64,000 bases of DNA from JAHJQZ01 sp963676075 (GTDB lineage Bacteria; Pseudomonadota; Alphaproteobacteria; Rhizobiales; Devosiaceae), in NCBI GenBank assembly GCA_963676075.2, contig CAXXNZ010000013.1, forward strand, positions 385,641-449,640. The letters are read 5' to 3'. The translations under genes were made by a program, and so were the position numbers. Of the stretch, positions 18,462-29,930 are shown piece by piece; position 1 is the first letter of the stretch, and every line of letters starts with the position of its first letter. The notes beneath the pieces were generated by a model, which was not told the origin of the DNA, made no database searches, and worked only from the letters and a program-made list of their open reading frames with translations.

Positions 18462-18548
18462 TTGCAGCAGTGCTTTCCGGTTCGGACAAGCGATGAAACA
18501 TAGACATGGAGCAGGTCGATCGATTCAACCTGAACCAGACCTTCGCTA
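18462..18548 (-). repeat. degenerate copy G of the dispersed palindromic repeat
   Basis: Contains CTTTCCGGTTCG followed by GGAGCAGGTC and GACCTTCGCTAG, matching copy A (40253-40359) in order and spacing with many substitutions. Its terminal CTAG overlaps the TAG stop codon (18546-18548) of the surface-protein gene. The match was made by eye. Confidence 0.5.
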
Positions 18549-20918
18549 GAAGCCTTGCTGCAACGAAAAGCGGGCACTCGTGCGTGTCGCGCTGTTGATG
18601 CGGTCGACGGAGAGATTCGCATTGATCAATCCGTTGCCCTCCTCAGTCGCCACGGTCAGCCCGACGGCGCCGCCGGCACCGCAATAACCGCTTTCCGCGT
18701 CGATGGTTGATGCGTCTTCGCACAGCAAACGAGGCGTCAGGGACAAGATCGTGGCCCCGCCCTGGTTTGCCTCGACCAGCGGAACCCTGAGTTCGGGTGC
18801 GAAGGTCACATTGGCGAGCGAGACCTGGCCGCCATCAAGCTGAAGACTGCTGTCGGTGAGGCCGTAGGCAGTGCCGGTGAACGGAACCGTGCCGATAGCG
18901 GTTCGCCCGTAGCTCAGCGATACCGTCGGCCAGATTTCGAAGCCATCGCCTTCGACCACGCCGGTCAGGGATGTGCCCACGGTGAAATCAGGGGTCAGGT
19001 AGCTGCTGGTCAGGTCGAGCGTTCCATTGGTTATGTCGAGATCGTTCTTGCGCAGACCGACCGAGACGAAACCGTCAGCATACAGGTTGTCACCGAGCGC
19101 GGCGACGAAGTAGCCGCCCGTGGACAGCCCGTAGCTGTTCATCGTCCCCTCGAAACCTCCCGAAATGTTCGAGTGGCCGACGTCAATGCCGACGAAATAG
19201 CCGAGCATAATGGCGTCGGTTACCTGGTTCTCCCAGGCGAGTTTCGCCGCGACGGATGCGGTGTAGGCGCCGTTGTCGTCGATCTGCAGGTCCACATCGC
19301 CGAACACCAGCTGACGCATTGTCCGGTCGGCATTGCTGGACTGCTGATGGAAGCTGCCGCTGGTGCTGAGAGCCTCGTCGAAAATGCCGAGTGAGCCGTC
19401 CATGGTGAACGGTACATAGCCACTGACCGCGGACATGCCGTCATCTATCGGCTGCGCACGGAAGGAGATGAAGCGCTCCCGGGCGTTTTGGGTCATCCTC
19501 TGATTGGCCGACACAGACGCCGTGAGCATTTCGTGCGATTTCTGCACGACCGTGCTGCGGATTTCGCTCTTGTTCGCTTCGAACTCGGTTGCCGGCGAGC
19601 CCGCGAGCATCTCGAACACACTGGAGGCGACGCTATCATTTCCGGCGGCATCCTTGGCGGCGCCTGCCGCGATGGACAGGGTCAACACCTTGCCGAGCTC
19701 GGGGACGATGCCCACGGTGTAGTCGGCGCCCGAACCGCTCAGCGAACCAGCCTTGATGCTTGCATTGGTCACAGCGATGTCGTTGGCGGCAAAGCCCGTG
19801 ACGCTTTCGGAGAAGGTGATGGTCGCGGTGAAGAGCTCAGCAGCGCTCTTCGGGCCGGCGATCGTCACTGTCGGGCCAGTCGCGTCCGAGGTCATGGAAA
19901 AACCGGTGATCGCGGCACTCGAATTGCCGGCTGCGTCGGTCACCGCATTGGTCACCAGCCCGACCGTCACTTCACCGTCGCCATCGGGGGTGACGTCGAA
20001 TTTATAGGTACTTGCGTCGACTGTCGCCAGATTGGAGGCGCCGCCGTTTGTGACCACGAGGTCGCTCAGGGCAAAGCCGGACACGTCTTCGGAAAATTTG
20101 GCGGTGACCTCGAACGGCCCGTTGTGCGGTGATGATGAGCTGGTGGTGAAGCTCACCGTCGGTGCAGTCGCGTCATAGGTCACCGAGAGCTGGGTCGCGG
20201 CAAGGTTGGTCGCCGCGCTGCCGCTTTCGGCGACGCCGGCGGGAAGATCAACTTTCACGGTACCGTCAGCCGAAGGGGTCACGGTGAAAGAATAGGACGC
20301 GCCGCTGCCGGTCAGGTTCGAGGCGGCGCCGTTGCCGACGACGATCTCACTGGCCTCCAGCCCGGTGACGGCTTCCGAAAAGGTCGCATTGACGCTGAAC
20401 GGAGCGCTGTACAGCGTGCCCGAATCCGAGGTGGTAAGCGTCACGGTCGGGTTCTTGATCTTTTCGTCCACGTCGACCTTTGAACCAGTGCAATCGCCAA
20501 CGTTCACCAGATAGACCTGATTTATGAGGTCGGGATGGTACCAGCCGAAATATCCATTCCCGCCATCGGTCGTCCGGAATTTTATGTAGCTGTCCTGCGC
20601 GTCGTATACGATAAACACGTTATTGACGTCGTAATTGTCCACTAGGTAATCGGCGATATTGCCGGCCTCGGCAAAGTTGTGATTGTTCCAGTCCACTGCG
20701 ATTAGCTTGCTTTTGAGATCCTCGCCGTTGCCCCGGCAAAATTCGCCAGTGTAGCTCGTGCTTCCTAACTCGATCGTCGCGGTGGTCGCACTGAATGCTG
20801 GCGTCGCAGTCAGCCCGACCAGCCCGGCCAGCATGCCGCACAGCCAGTTCCGGCTGCGTTCGGCGCCAAGTTTCCCGAAAAATGTCACTGATGTCGTCCC
20901 CAGATTGCCGCATGGCAT
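18546..20918 (-). CDS. Ig-like-repeat surface protein with C-terminal outer-membrane barrel
   Basis: Protein of 790 residues, layout: signal peptide (hydrophobic NWLCGMLAGLVGLTATPAFS, cleavage near residue 53); a unique N-terminal module (about 55-155) with two Cys, at 61 and 143; three tandem bacterial Ig-like repeats at about 166-258, 262-353 and 357-440, each with a PTV.. start, an F.V/F.ATFSE.V.GF core and a DAAGN or equivalent end; a linker (450-510) with polar helices; and a C-terminal beta-rich region (about 520-790) ending in ARFSLQQGF. A terminal Phe is the signal for outer-membrane insertion, so an autotransporter-type display of the Ig repeats on the cell surface is likely. The role is probably adhesion; the ligand is unknown. 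It follows the AraC gene by 161 bases on the same strand. Confidence 0.8.
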   Translation of the reverse strand: MPCGNLGTTSVTFFGKLGAERSRNWLCGMLAGLVGLTATPAFSATTATIELGSTSYTGEFCRGNGEDLKSKLIAVDWNNHNFAEAGNIADYLVDNYDVNNVFIVYDAQDSYIKFRTTDGGNGYFGWYHPDLINQVYLVNVGDCTGSKVDVDEKIKNPTVTLTTSDSGTLYSAPFSVNATFSEAVTGLEASEIVVGNGAASNLTGSGASYSFTVTPSADGTVKVDLPAGVAESGSAATNLAATQLSVTYDATAPTVSFTTSSSSPHNGPFEVTAKFSEDVSGFALSDLVVTNGGASNLATVDASTYKFDVTPDGDGEVTVGLVTNAVTDAAGNSSAAITGFSMTSDATGPTVTIAGPKSAAELFTATITFSESVTGFAANDIAVTNASIKAGSLSGSGADYTVGIVPELGKVLTLSIAAGAAKDAAGNDSVASSVFEMLAGSPATEFEANKSEIRSTVVQKSHEMLTASVSANQRMTQNARERFISFRAQPIDDGMSAVSGYVPFTMDGSLGIFDEALSTSGSFHQQSSNADRTMRQLVFGDVDLQIDDNGAYTASVAAKLAWENQVTDAIMLGYFVGIDVGHSNISGGFEGTMNSYGLSTGGYFVAALGDNLYADGFVSVGLRKNDLDITNGTLDLTSSYLTPDFTVGTSLTGVVEGDGFEIWPTVSLSYGRTAIGTVPFTGTAYGLTDSSLQLDGGQVSLANVTFAPELRVPLVEANQGGATILSLTPRLLCEDASTIDAESGYCGAGGAVGLTVATEEGNGLINANLSVDRINSATRTSARFSLQQGF

Positions 20919-21079
20919 CCCACTGCAAAAGGCAGCGGAATCAGCAACAATTTTCAGGCATATGTCTGGGATAGGGAATTTCGAGACGCGCCAAACTTCT
21001 GGCTAACCACGCCAATATGCGCTTGGGAAATCGGGTTTCGTCAGGCCCGGAAGCAGGCAGCGTCGTGCGGTGCAGGATC

Positions 21080-22069
21080 TCAGCCCGATGCCGCTTTTTT
21101 GCCTGGCACGGATGCAGGTTTCTCACGATGTGTGCGCAAAAACCTGTAGAAGCCGCTGATGTCCTTGAAGCCGAGCAAAAGCGATATCTCATTCCTGCTG
21201 AGAGCGTTCTGCGACAGGTAGTGATCGGCCAGATCGCCGCGAACCTCGTCGAGCACGTCCTGAAACGACGTCCCCTCCTGCGCCAGTTTGCGCTGCAGGC
21301 TCCGGGAACTCATTGCCAGCTCTGCGGCAACTCCGGATACAGTGGGGCAGCTGTTGGGAAGCTCGTTTCTCACGACGCGTCCAACCCGATCCGACAGCGT
21401 CTCCGGCTGCGCATGTCGGTGCATCCTGGAATCGAGATAGTGCTCGACATGGGACAGGAAACCAGCATCGGCAAAGGTGAAGTCTCGGTCCAGATCCGCG
21501 TCGTCCATCAGCAGCTCTGTCCGGTCATCGAACGAAATCGGTGTGCCGAAATACGCCTCCGCTTCCGATATGCAGGCCACGGGGGCGGTGAGTGTCACTG
21601 CCTTGGGACGGATATTCGTCATTGTGAAACGCCGGGCGCTTTGCACCACGAATGCGTATTCCATGAGTGCCATCTCACTGGATAACGGTACGTTTGCCAG
21701 GGCCGACATGCACCGGACACTGCCTCCGTCCGGCGTTGAATCGCTGGCCATCACGATCGGACCCAAAAGCGCCTTGTACTTGGCGAATCTTTTGAGCCCT
21801 TCGCGCATCGTCGAGCTGTTCTGAAGGGCCAGGCCCGGCGAAGCGAAGGTATTCCCGGCAAAGCCTATGCCGAGCTTAAGCGGTAGATCCGGCTTGTCGT
21901 ATTCAAGCGCCAGGGCGCCAAAAAGATTGAAGAACTCTTCCGGCGTCGCCTGCGGATCCTCATCTGTCAGCAATGAGCTATCGAGATTGGCGCGTTTCAG
22001 TACGCGGTGCGCGTCGAGCCCGAGAATCTTGCAGGACGCGTGGAAGGTAAACTTGATGGGATACAGCAC
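21080..22069 (-). CDS. AraC-family transcriptional regulator with arabinose-binding-type sensor domain
   Basis: Protein of 329 residues. The N-terminal two thirds fits the Arabinose_bd sensor type (LDAHRVLKRANLDSSLL, then FFNLFGALALEYDKPDLPLK and LGIGFAGNTF). The C-terminal 100 residues hold two helix-turn-helix motifs: VAAELAMSSRSLQRKLAQEG and LSRNEISLLLGFKDISGFYR. The usual final motif is slightly degenerate (FYRFLRTHREKP). It lies directly upstream of the surface-protein gene in the same direction, so it may control it, but that is only a positional argument. It could equally act on a distant catabolic gene. Confidence 0.87.
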   Translation of the reverse strand: MLYPIKFTFHASCKILGLDAHRVLKRANLDSSLLTDEDPQATPEEFFNLFGALALEYDKPDLPLKLGIGFAGNTFASPGLALQNSSTMREGLKRFAKYKALLGPIVMASDSTPDGGSVRCMSALANVPLSSEMALMEYAFVVQSARRFTMTNIRPKAVTLTAPVACISEAEAYFGTPISFDDRTELLMDDADLDRDFTFADAGFLSHVEHYLDSRMHRHAQPETLSDRVGRVVRNELPNSCPTVSGVAAELAMSSRSLQRKLAQEGTSFQDVLDEVRGDLADHYLSQNALSRNEISLLLGFKDISGFYRFLRTHREKPASVPGKKAASG

Positions 22070-22310
22070 TGGAGAGGGAGACTATCAGCTATGTTGTTGC
22101 GTATCTTTCTTAGGTTTGCGAGCCAACAGAACCCTGTCAAGCGCTCACAAGATTTCGCTCCGGAAAAGCCAATCGCCACAATCGGTTCCGTGCGGTAATG
22201 AGCAATGACACGGTTTTGTTTTCAAATGCAATGATTTGTCGGGCAGGACTGTTTTCCAATCCTGACCCCGATTGAAGCCAGCTCATACGCTAGCGGTATT
22301 GCGCCGTCGC

Positions 22311-24248
22311 TCAGCGCTTGTCGGCGGCCATATGCGGCATGGCCGGCGCATCGGCCTCCATGCCGAGCGCGCGGCGGGCCGCGGCGACGATTCCGGCGCG
22401 ATCGAGACCGGCGGCGGCGAACTGGTCGGTCTGACTCGCCTGTTCGTCATAGCGGTCGGGCACCATCAGCGGCCGGAATTTCAGCTTTCCGTCCAGAAGC
22501 CCCTCATTGGCGAGGAACGTTCCGACATGGGCGCCGAAACCGCCTGGCCCCCCTTCCTCGACCGTCAGCAGCACTTCGTGATGGCTGGCAAGCTGGCGGA
22601 TGAGGTCCGCGTCGAGCGGCTTCATGAAACGCGCATCGGCGACGGTGGCGCTGAGGCCGAGCCCAGCCAGCGTTTCCGCGGCAGCGCGGGCCTGGTTGAG
22701 CCGCGTGCCGTAGCTGAGAATGGCGATGGCCGAGCCTTCGCTGATAACACGCCCCTTGCCGATCGTCAGCGGCGCGCCTTGTGCCGGCATGTCGACACCG
22801 TCGCCGTCGCCGCGCGGATAGCGGAAGGCGATCGGGCCGGCATCATGGGCGGCTGCGGTTGCCACCATATGCCTCAGTTCGGCTTCGTCGGCGGCAGCCA
22901 TCAGCACCATGTTGGGAATGGCGCCGAGATAGGCGTTGTCGTAGTTGCCGGCATGGGTCGGCCCGTCGGCACCGACGAACCCGGCGCGGTCGATGGCAAA
23001 TCGGACGGGCAGGTTCTGCAGCGCCACATCGTGCACGACCTGATCATAGGCGCGCTGCAGGAAGGTTGAATAGATGGCGCAGAACGGCCTCAACCCTTCG
23101 CTGGCCAGGCCCGCCGAAAAGGTGACCGCGTGCTGCTCTGCGATGCCGACGTCGAACATGCGCGTCGGGAAGATTTCCTCGAACTTGTCGAGCCCGGTAC
23201 CGGCCGGCATGGCGGCTGTAACCGCGACGATCCTGTCATCGCGTTCGGCTTCCTGGATCAGGCTTTCGGCGAAAACCGAAGTGTAGCTCGGCGCGTTCGA
23301 AATGGGCTTGGACTGGGCACCGGTGACGACGTTGAACTTACTAACCCCGTGATACTTGTCGGCCGACTGCTCGGCGGGGGCATAGCCCTTGCCCTTCTGG
23401 GTCACGACATGAACGAGGATCGGACCGCCTTCGGTGTCGCGAATGTTCCTCAAAACCGGCAGCAGATGGTCGAGATTGTGCCCGTCGATCGGGCCGACAT
23501 AGTAAAAGCCCAGTTCCTCGAACAGGGTGCCGCCGGTGAAGAATGACCGGGTGAATTCCTCAGTCTGGCGCGCCTTGTCCTTGAAGAAGGGCGGAAAATG
23601 ATCGGCGATCGACTTGGCCGTCTCCCTGAGGCCGCGATAAGTGCGGCCCGAGACCAGCCGGGCCAGATAGGCCCTGAGTGCGCCGGTGGGCGGCGCGATC
23701 GACATGTCGTTGTCGTTGAGAATGACGATCAGCCGCGCGTCCATGGCGCCGGCATTGTTCATCGCCTCATAAGCCATGCCGGCGGACATCGAACCGTCAC
23801 CGATCACGGCGATGACGTTGCGTTTTTCGCCCTTGATGTCCGAGGCGACGGCCATGCCAAGGCCCGCCGAGATCGAGGTCGAGGAGTGCCCGGCCCCGAA
23901 CGGGTCGAAGTCGCTTTCGGCGCGGCGGGTGAAGCCGGAGAGCCCGTCTTTCTGCCTGAGGGAGCGGATGCGGTCACGGCGCCCGGTCAGCATCTTGTGC
24001 GGGTAGGCCTGGTGGCCGACGTCCCAGATCAGCCTGTCGGCGGGCGTATCGAAAACGGCGTGCAGCGCCACGGTCAGCTCGACCACACCCAGGCCGGCGC
24101 CAAGGTGCCCGCCGGTGACCGAGACGGCTTCGATCAGCTCGGTGCGCAATTCGTCTGTGAGCTGGAACAGCTCGTCGCGGCTCAGTTCATGCAAGCCCGA
24201 AGGCAGAGAAATACTGTCGAGCAGTTTTTGTGGCTTTCCGTCATCCAT
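22311..24248 (-). CDS. dxs: 1-deoxy-D-xylulose-5-phosphate synthase
   Basis: Thiamine-diphosphate enzyme that condenses pyruvate and glyceraldehyde 3-phosphate, the first step of the MEP isoprenoid pathway; it also feeds thiamine and pyridoxal synthesis. It is 645 residues long, a normal length. Visible motifs are GHLGAGLGVVELTVAL, WDVGHQAYPHKML, the TPP/metal segment VIGDGSMSAGMAYEAMNNAG, DNDMSIAPP, HVVTQKGKGYAPAE, and in the pyrimidine domain MFDVGIAEQHAVTFSAGLA. The start is ATG 24248. It is downstream of the DUF882 gene on the same strand. Confidence 0.97.
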   Translation of the reverse strand: MDDGKPQKLLDSISLPSGLHELSRDELFQLTDELRTELIEAVSVTGGHLGAGLGVVELTVALHAVFDTPADRLIWDVGHQAYPHKMLTGRRDRIRSLRQKDGLSGFTRRAESDFDPFGAGHSSTSISAGLGMAVASDIKGEKRNVIAVIGDGSMSAGMAYEAMNNAGAMDARLIVILNDNDMSIAPPTGALRAYLARLVSGRTYRGLRETAKSIADHFPPFFKDKARQTEEFTRSFFTGGTLFEELGFYYVGPIDGHNLDHLLPVLRNIRDTEGGPILVHVVTQKGKGYAPAEQSADKYHGVSKFNVVTGAQSKPISNAPSYTSVFAESLIQEAERDDRIVAVTAAMPAGTGLDKFEEIFPTRMFDVGIAEQHAVTFSAGLASEGLRPFCAIYSTFLQRAYDQVVHDVALQNLPVRFAIDRAGFVGADGPTHAGNYDNAYLGAIPNMVLMAAADEAELRHMVATAAAHDAGPIAFRYPRGDGDGVDMPAQGAPLTIGKGRVISEGSAIAILSYGTRLNQARAAAETLAGLGLSATVADARFMKPLDADLIRQLASHHEVLLTVEEGGPGGFGAHVGTFLANEGLLDGKLKFRPLMVPDRYDEQASQTDQFAAAGLDRAGIVAAARRALGMEADAPAMPHMAADKR

Positions 24249-24404
24249 TCGGACGCCTGACGCTCCCGGACCAAGGTCTATGTGAGTGTGTTGTGTAGCA
24301 GATGGACCGCGCCGTGTAACGGCGCAATTGCACCTACTGCCCGACGAACAACCGGAAGGTGTTCAGGTTTTTGCGGCTTTTGGTAGGCAACGGCTGGGCG
24401 GAAA

Positions 24405-26036
24405 TCAGGTTCCGCGAGCGAAATGGGTCTTGCCCATCCCGAAGGCCGGATCGCCGCCGATGATCAGGTTCGGCGCCAGCTTGCCGAGCTCGGTTGCCGG
24501 GCTGAAATCGGCGCCTTCGTGATTGAAGATGATGGCGAAGCGCGACGAGGACACAAAGGCCGGATCGACCAGCAGAGAAGCGACGTGGTCGAGATCGGGG
24601 GCAACCAGCTCCGGTCGACGCTGCTCGAAATTGCCCAGGACGGGCGCCGGCGGCGTCGCGGCGCCATCGCCGGGAATGACCGCCTGCATGGTGCCGGAAA
24701 TCAGCGCCGACAGGGCGTTGGCGTCGGGCGTCGCTGCCGTCAGGGCCGTCTGCGAACCGGTGGTGTTGAGGTCAGCCTGCGGTTTGCTGTCGGCGCTGGC
24801 GCGACGTTCGATAATCATCTGCACGGCCCGTTGCGCGTCCGGTTCCGGCGCGACGGCGGGCGCATAGGCGGCCATGAAGGGCACCGGCAGCGACGCGGGT
24901 GCGCTGGACGGCGCGCTGGGAAGGGGCTGCGGATCGGTCGACGGCGCACGGGCGGCTGCGGGGCTGATCGAAGCGACGGTGAACACGGCGTCGTCTCCGG
25001 CTGCCTTTGTGCGCCAGGCCGGCACGGCCTGCGGGATCGGCGTTGCCGCCTCTGGCGCGGATGCGTCGGCGACAAGCGGATCGCTGCCGACACCGAAGGG
25101 CAGGGCGGGTGTTTGCTCGTAAAGCGCTGCAGGTCGCGCAGCCGGGATCGGCGGAACCGTGGTGACGCTGGCAACGACAACCGGTCCCTGTCCCGGACCC
25201 TGGCCGTCGGCGGTTGCCTCGTCGGCCTCGTCATTGCCGAACAGCCAGTCCATCAGAGTCTTGCCATTGCCGGCGCTCGGCGTTGCGTCTTTCTGGGCCA
25301 CGGCGAAACTGGTTGTGCTCGATGCACCCGAGCAGGGAATGGAATGACACTTGTTCCATTCGGCGCGCGCCAGCTGATAGCCGGACTGCGACAGCGGCGT
25401 GTTGGAACCGGACGGCAGATGCAGTGTTTTCCCGTTCGGAAACAGTTTTTCGAGCTGGGCCTTGGTCATGCGCGGCCAGGCGCGGACATTACCGGTATCG
25501 AGATGAACGAACGGGCTGCCCGAGGTCGGATAATAGCCGACACCACCGACCTGCTTTTTCATCGCGGCGGCGCGCAGCTTGGACAGCGCAACCCCGGGAA
25601 TGTAGAAATCCATCGCCATGCCTTGCATGTGGCGGGAATTCTTGGCGACGGCGCTCGATTTGGAACGCAGCATGGCGTTGGTCGTCGGCGAACGGTAGGC
25701 CGAAACCACGGTAATCGGCTTGGTGGCCTTGACGTCCCGGTAGACTTCCCAGATCAGGTCGAACAGCGCGGGGTCCATCTTGGCGTCTTCATTACGCCGC
25801 CAGTCGCGCAGGAAGTGGTTGAGCTGCTTGAGCACGACCGGATCGTACTTGCCGTTCTTGCGGAAAGTGAACGTGCCGGTTTCGCCGGTATGTGCAAAGT
25901 AGAGAGAAAGAGTCCGAGTACCACCAGCCGCCTGAGCAACCGGAATGCCGATTGCAGGCACCACGAACAGCGCAAACAATAGCACTGTAAGCCGAGCGAT
26001 AATCGTCCGGAATGTTCCGCCCTTTTTCAAGATCAA
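24405..26036 (-). CDS. DUF882 / M15-type murein endopeptidase with long C-terminal extension
   Basis: Protein of 543 residues with an N-terminal hydrophobic segment (about 17-37). The DUF882 (YcbK/MepK-like) zinc peptidase domain spans about 40-195; the expected ligands are His146 and Asp153 (SRHMQGMAMDF) and His188 (FVHLD). In E. coli, MepK cuts 3-3 peptidoglycan cross-links made by L,D-transpeptidases. The remaining 340 residues are low-complexity, rich in Ala and Pro, with no recognised fold except a somewhat ordered last 60 residues; this tail is much longer than the minimal family member. It lies next to an L,D-transpeptidase on the same strand, separated by a terminator hairpin. Confidence 0.86.
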   Translation of the reverse strand: MILKKGGTFRTIIARLTVLLFALFVVPAIGIPVAQAAGGTRTLSLYFAHTGETGTFTFRKNGKYDPVVLKQLNHFLRDWRRNEDAKMDPALFDLIWEVYRDVKATKPITVVSAYRSPTTNAMLRSKSSAVAKNSRHMQGMAMDFYIPGVALSKLRAAAMKKQVGGVGYYPTSGSPFVHLDTGNVRAWPRMTKAQLEKLFPNGKTLHLPSGSNTPLSQSGYQLARAEWNKCHSIPCSGASSTTSFAVAQKDATPSAGNGKTLMDWLFGNDEADEATADGQGPGQGPVVVASVTTVPPIPAARPAALYEQTPALPFGVGSDPLVADASAPEAATPIPQAVPAWRTKAAGDDAVFTVASISPAAARAPSTDPQPLPSAPSSAPASLPVPFMAAYAPAVAPEPDAQRAVQMIIERRASADSKPQADLNTTGSQTALTAATPDANALSALISGTMQAVIPGDGAATPPAPVLGNFEQRRPELVAPDLDHVASLLVDPAFVSSSRFAIIFNHEGADFSPATELGKLAPNLIIGGDPAFGMGKTHFARGT

Positions 26037-26229
26037 CTCTGCCCAGGTTCTCCGGTTATCCCGAAGTTACTAAAATGCAGCAAATCCGTAGAGGATTCAT
26101 TAACGCTGTTTTGTGCCGATGACCAGACGGCCAGCACGCGGCATGATTTCCATAACGGTCAATGGCGGCGTAACCAAGGCATCAATCTTAACAAGCGTTA
26201 ACGGGATATCTTTACCAGATTGCTCCATA

Positions 26230-26262
26230 AACAAAGCCGCCAGCCCGAAGGCTGGCGGCTTG
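26230..26262 (-). terminator. terminator hairpin of the L,D-transpeptidase gene
   Basis: Perfect stem GCCGCCAGCC/GGCTGGCGGC (26236-26245 with 26250-26259), loop CGAA, followed on the minus strand by TTTGTTTA. It lies 24 bases beyond the stop codon at 26286. Confidence 0.82.
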
Positions 26263-26285
26263 TTGACGAACCGGATGTCTGCCGA

Positions 26286-27920
26286 TCAGTAGCCAAGCAT
26301 CTGCTTGACCTTGGCATTGATGCCATAAACATCGCCGTACGAGCGCACAGTGCCGTCCTGGTCGACCCTCAGGGTGAAATAGACCAGATGCACCGGGATG
26401 TGCTGGCCGAGCGTGTTCCATTGCTCGCGCCCGCCGCGTTCGGATTCGAGAGCGGCCAGCGTCACCTTGGACTCATGAGCCAGTAACGCATCGGCAAAGT
26501 CCCACGGGTTCTGCACCCGGACGCAGCCATGGCTGAAGGCGCGGTAGGAGCGGGCGAACAGCGATTTCGACGGCGTGTCGTGCAGATAGACATTGTGCCG
26601 GTTGGGGAACAGGAACTTGATCGAGCCAAGGGCGTTGGAGACGCCAGGGCGCTGGCGGATGGAGAAATTGTTGACGCTGGTCGAAGACCAGTCGACCGCC
26701 GCCGCATCGACGATCTTGCCGCCATAGAGCAGTTCCATGTTGTTTCGGTCGATATAGCCGGGATTGGAGATCAGCTTCGGCCCGATCTCGTTGACCGCGA
26801 TCGAACTGGGAACGTTCCAGTACGGGTTGACCACGATCATCTCGATCTCGTCGGAAAAGATCGGCGTCTCGTGGCCCGGCTTTCCGGTGACGACGCGGGT
26901 GGTGTAGGTGACATTGCCCTTGTCGAGGATCGCCAGGCGGAACTCGGGAATATTGACCTCGACATAGTACGATCCCATGTCCTCGGGCATCCAGCGCCAG
27001 CGTTCCATATTGGCGACGATGTCGCCCTCGGAGGCAGCTTCCCCGCCGTTAAGCGCGGCAACGGTCGCCGGCCCGACAATGCCGTCGACCAGAAGATCCT
27101 GGGACTGCTGGAAGCTCTCGATGGCGGCAATCGTGGCATCGTCATAAACCAGCGGATCACTGTCGGGTTCGGGCAGCTTCAGCCGCTTGCGCAACAGCGG
27201 CAGGCGCGGGTCTTCCATGCCGGGGCGCAGCATCTTGCCATCGGGAATGGCTTCCGCCTGTTCGATCTTGCCATTGATGTAATCGGCCAAGAGCGACTTG
27301 AGCGCTTTGTATTCGCGATGCTGGGGCTCGAGAGACGCAAGCACCGTGGCCGGATCGTCGGCGGTTGCCAGTGCCTTCAGCGTATCGGCGGCGTCGAACG
27401 ACGGCGGACGTTCGGTGATCGAGCTCGAAACGCGGCGCGGATCGATGCTGCCCGAATGAAGGTCATGGGCATATTTGAGGGCGGCATCGGAAAACCGCGT
27501 CTCGAGCGCGGCGAGCTCGTTCGGCTCGGCGGCGCTGGGCGGGATCTGGAAATCGGGGTCGAGATAATCGACGGGATTCAGCCCGGAATAATCGGCCTTG
27601 TAGAAGGCCTCCATCAGCTTTTTGGCATTGAGCGACCATGTGACGGTGCCGTCCGACTTCTCGTCGAGCCACAGTGGCTCGAAATGGCGGCTGCCGTAAA
27701 AATAATAGAGCTTGAGTGCATCCTCGACTCCGCCACGACGCGCCTCATCGAGGTTTTCCTTGAGGCCGGTCTTGATGACGCGCGCCAACGCCGTTTCGGG
27801 CGGAGCGATGATGATTCGCGTCGCCTCGTGACCGTTGATCTCGACGGTTTCCGGCGAAATGGCGAGGGCCGGCGAAACCAGCCCGAACACGCAGAAAAGG
27901 CCAACAAACAGACGCTTCAT
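26286..27920 (-). CDS. L,D-transpeptidase (YkuD/YcbB type)
   Basis: Periplasmic cross-linking enzyme of 544 residues. The start used is ATG 27920, giving a clean signal peptide (MKRLFVGLFCVFGLVSPALA); an in-frame ATG 54 bases upstream would add polar residues before it. After a scaffold region (about 60-270) comes a peptidoglycan-binding-type motif (IAAIESFQQSQDLLVDGIVG), then the YkuD catalytic domain with SHGCVRVQNPWDFA; the nucleophile is Cys466. The family forms 3-3 cross-links, which dominate in polar-growing Rhizobiales. The neighbouring DUF882 peptidase may cut the same bonds. Length matches the large LdtD/YcbB group. Confidence 0.92.
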   Translation of the reverse strand: MKRLFVGLFCVFGLVSPALAISPETVEINGHEATRIIIAPPETALARVIKTGLKENLDEARRGGVEDALKLYYFYGSRHFEPLWLDEKSDGTVTWSLNAKKLMEAFYKADYSGLNPVDYLDPDFQIPPSAAEPNELAALETRFSDAALKYAHDLHSGSIDPRRVSSSITERPPSFDAADTLKALATADDPATVLASLEPQHREYKALKSLLADYINGKIEQAEAIPDGKMLRPGMEDPRLPLLRKRLKLPEPDSDPLVYDDATIAAIESFQQSQDLLVDGIVGPATVAALNGGEAASEGDIVANMERWRWMPEDMGSYYVEVNIPEFRLAILDKGNVTYTTRVVTGKPGHETPIFSDEIEMIVVNPYWNVPSSIAVNEIGPKLISNPGYIDRNNMELLYGGKIVDAAAVDWSSTSVNNFSIRQRPGVSNALGSIKFLFPNRHNVYLHDTPSKSLFARSYRAFSHGCVRVQNPWDFADALLAHESKVTLAALESERGGREQWNTLGQHIPVHLVYFTLRVDQDGTVRSYGDVYGINAKVKQMLGY

Positions 27921-28162
27921 ATGCACCCCAATCCAACTCCAGTAAGGCTTTTCTGCCACGTCACGCTGCGACATTATGACAGCCTTTCTTGAATCAAGTA
28001 CTAGCCGGATTTAGCCAAGCCTACCATGGCCCGCTCAAAAATGTGACAGGCGGACGCTGCGTATAGGCCGAAGCATTTGCGACAGGCAATGGCGTGGCGA
28101 AACCTTCCCCAGTTCGACGCGCCGGGGCGCCGACAGGTTCAATACAGACTGGCTCCGAGCCG

Positions 28163-29650
<1,488 letters not shown>

Positions 29651-29930
29651 ACTGGATAACGCCGATAATCTTTTGTTTATATTCGTGAATCTTGCGGGCG
29701 CGCACTCATGTGTGCCGATTTGAGGCAGACTAGGCTGCGCCTCTTAACAGGCCTTTAATGCTGATTTTAAAGCGTGAGACGAATTCGCGCGGTTGCCACG
29801 CAAGGGCTTGCGGGTGCTCGATAAGTCCGTCTGGCGGCCCGCCGGCGCAACGATTTGGTGAAACCGGTTTTCAGCCATGATCATCGTGCTTATGTTGGCG
29901 CCTTCTGTTTCAAGGTTCCGGAGTTCTTCC

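Noticed and set aside
22009..22206. Frames upstream of the AraC gene
   Set aside because: Short, overlapping on both strands, no initiation signals.
26100..26220. CtrA box at 26190-26205 (TTAACAAGCGTTAA)
   Set aside because: The spacer is six bases, not seven, and the site lies behind the L,D-transpeptidase gene next to the DUF882 promoter. Kept as a mere resemblance.
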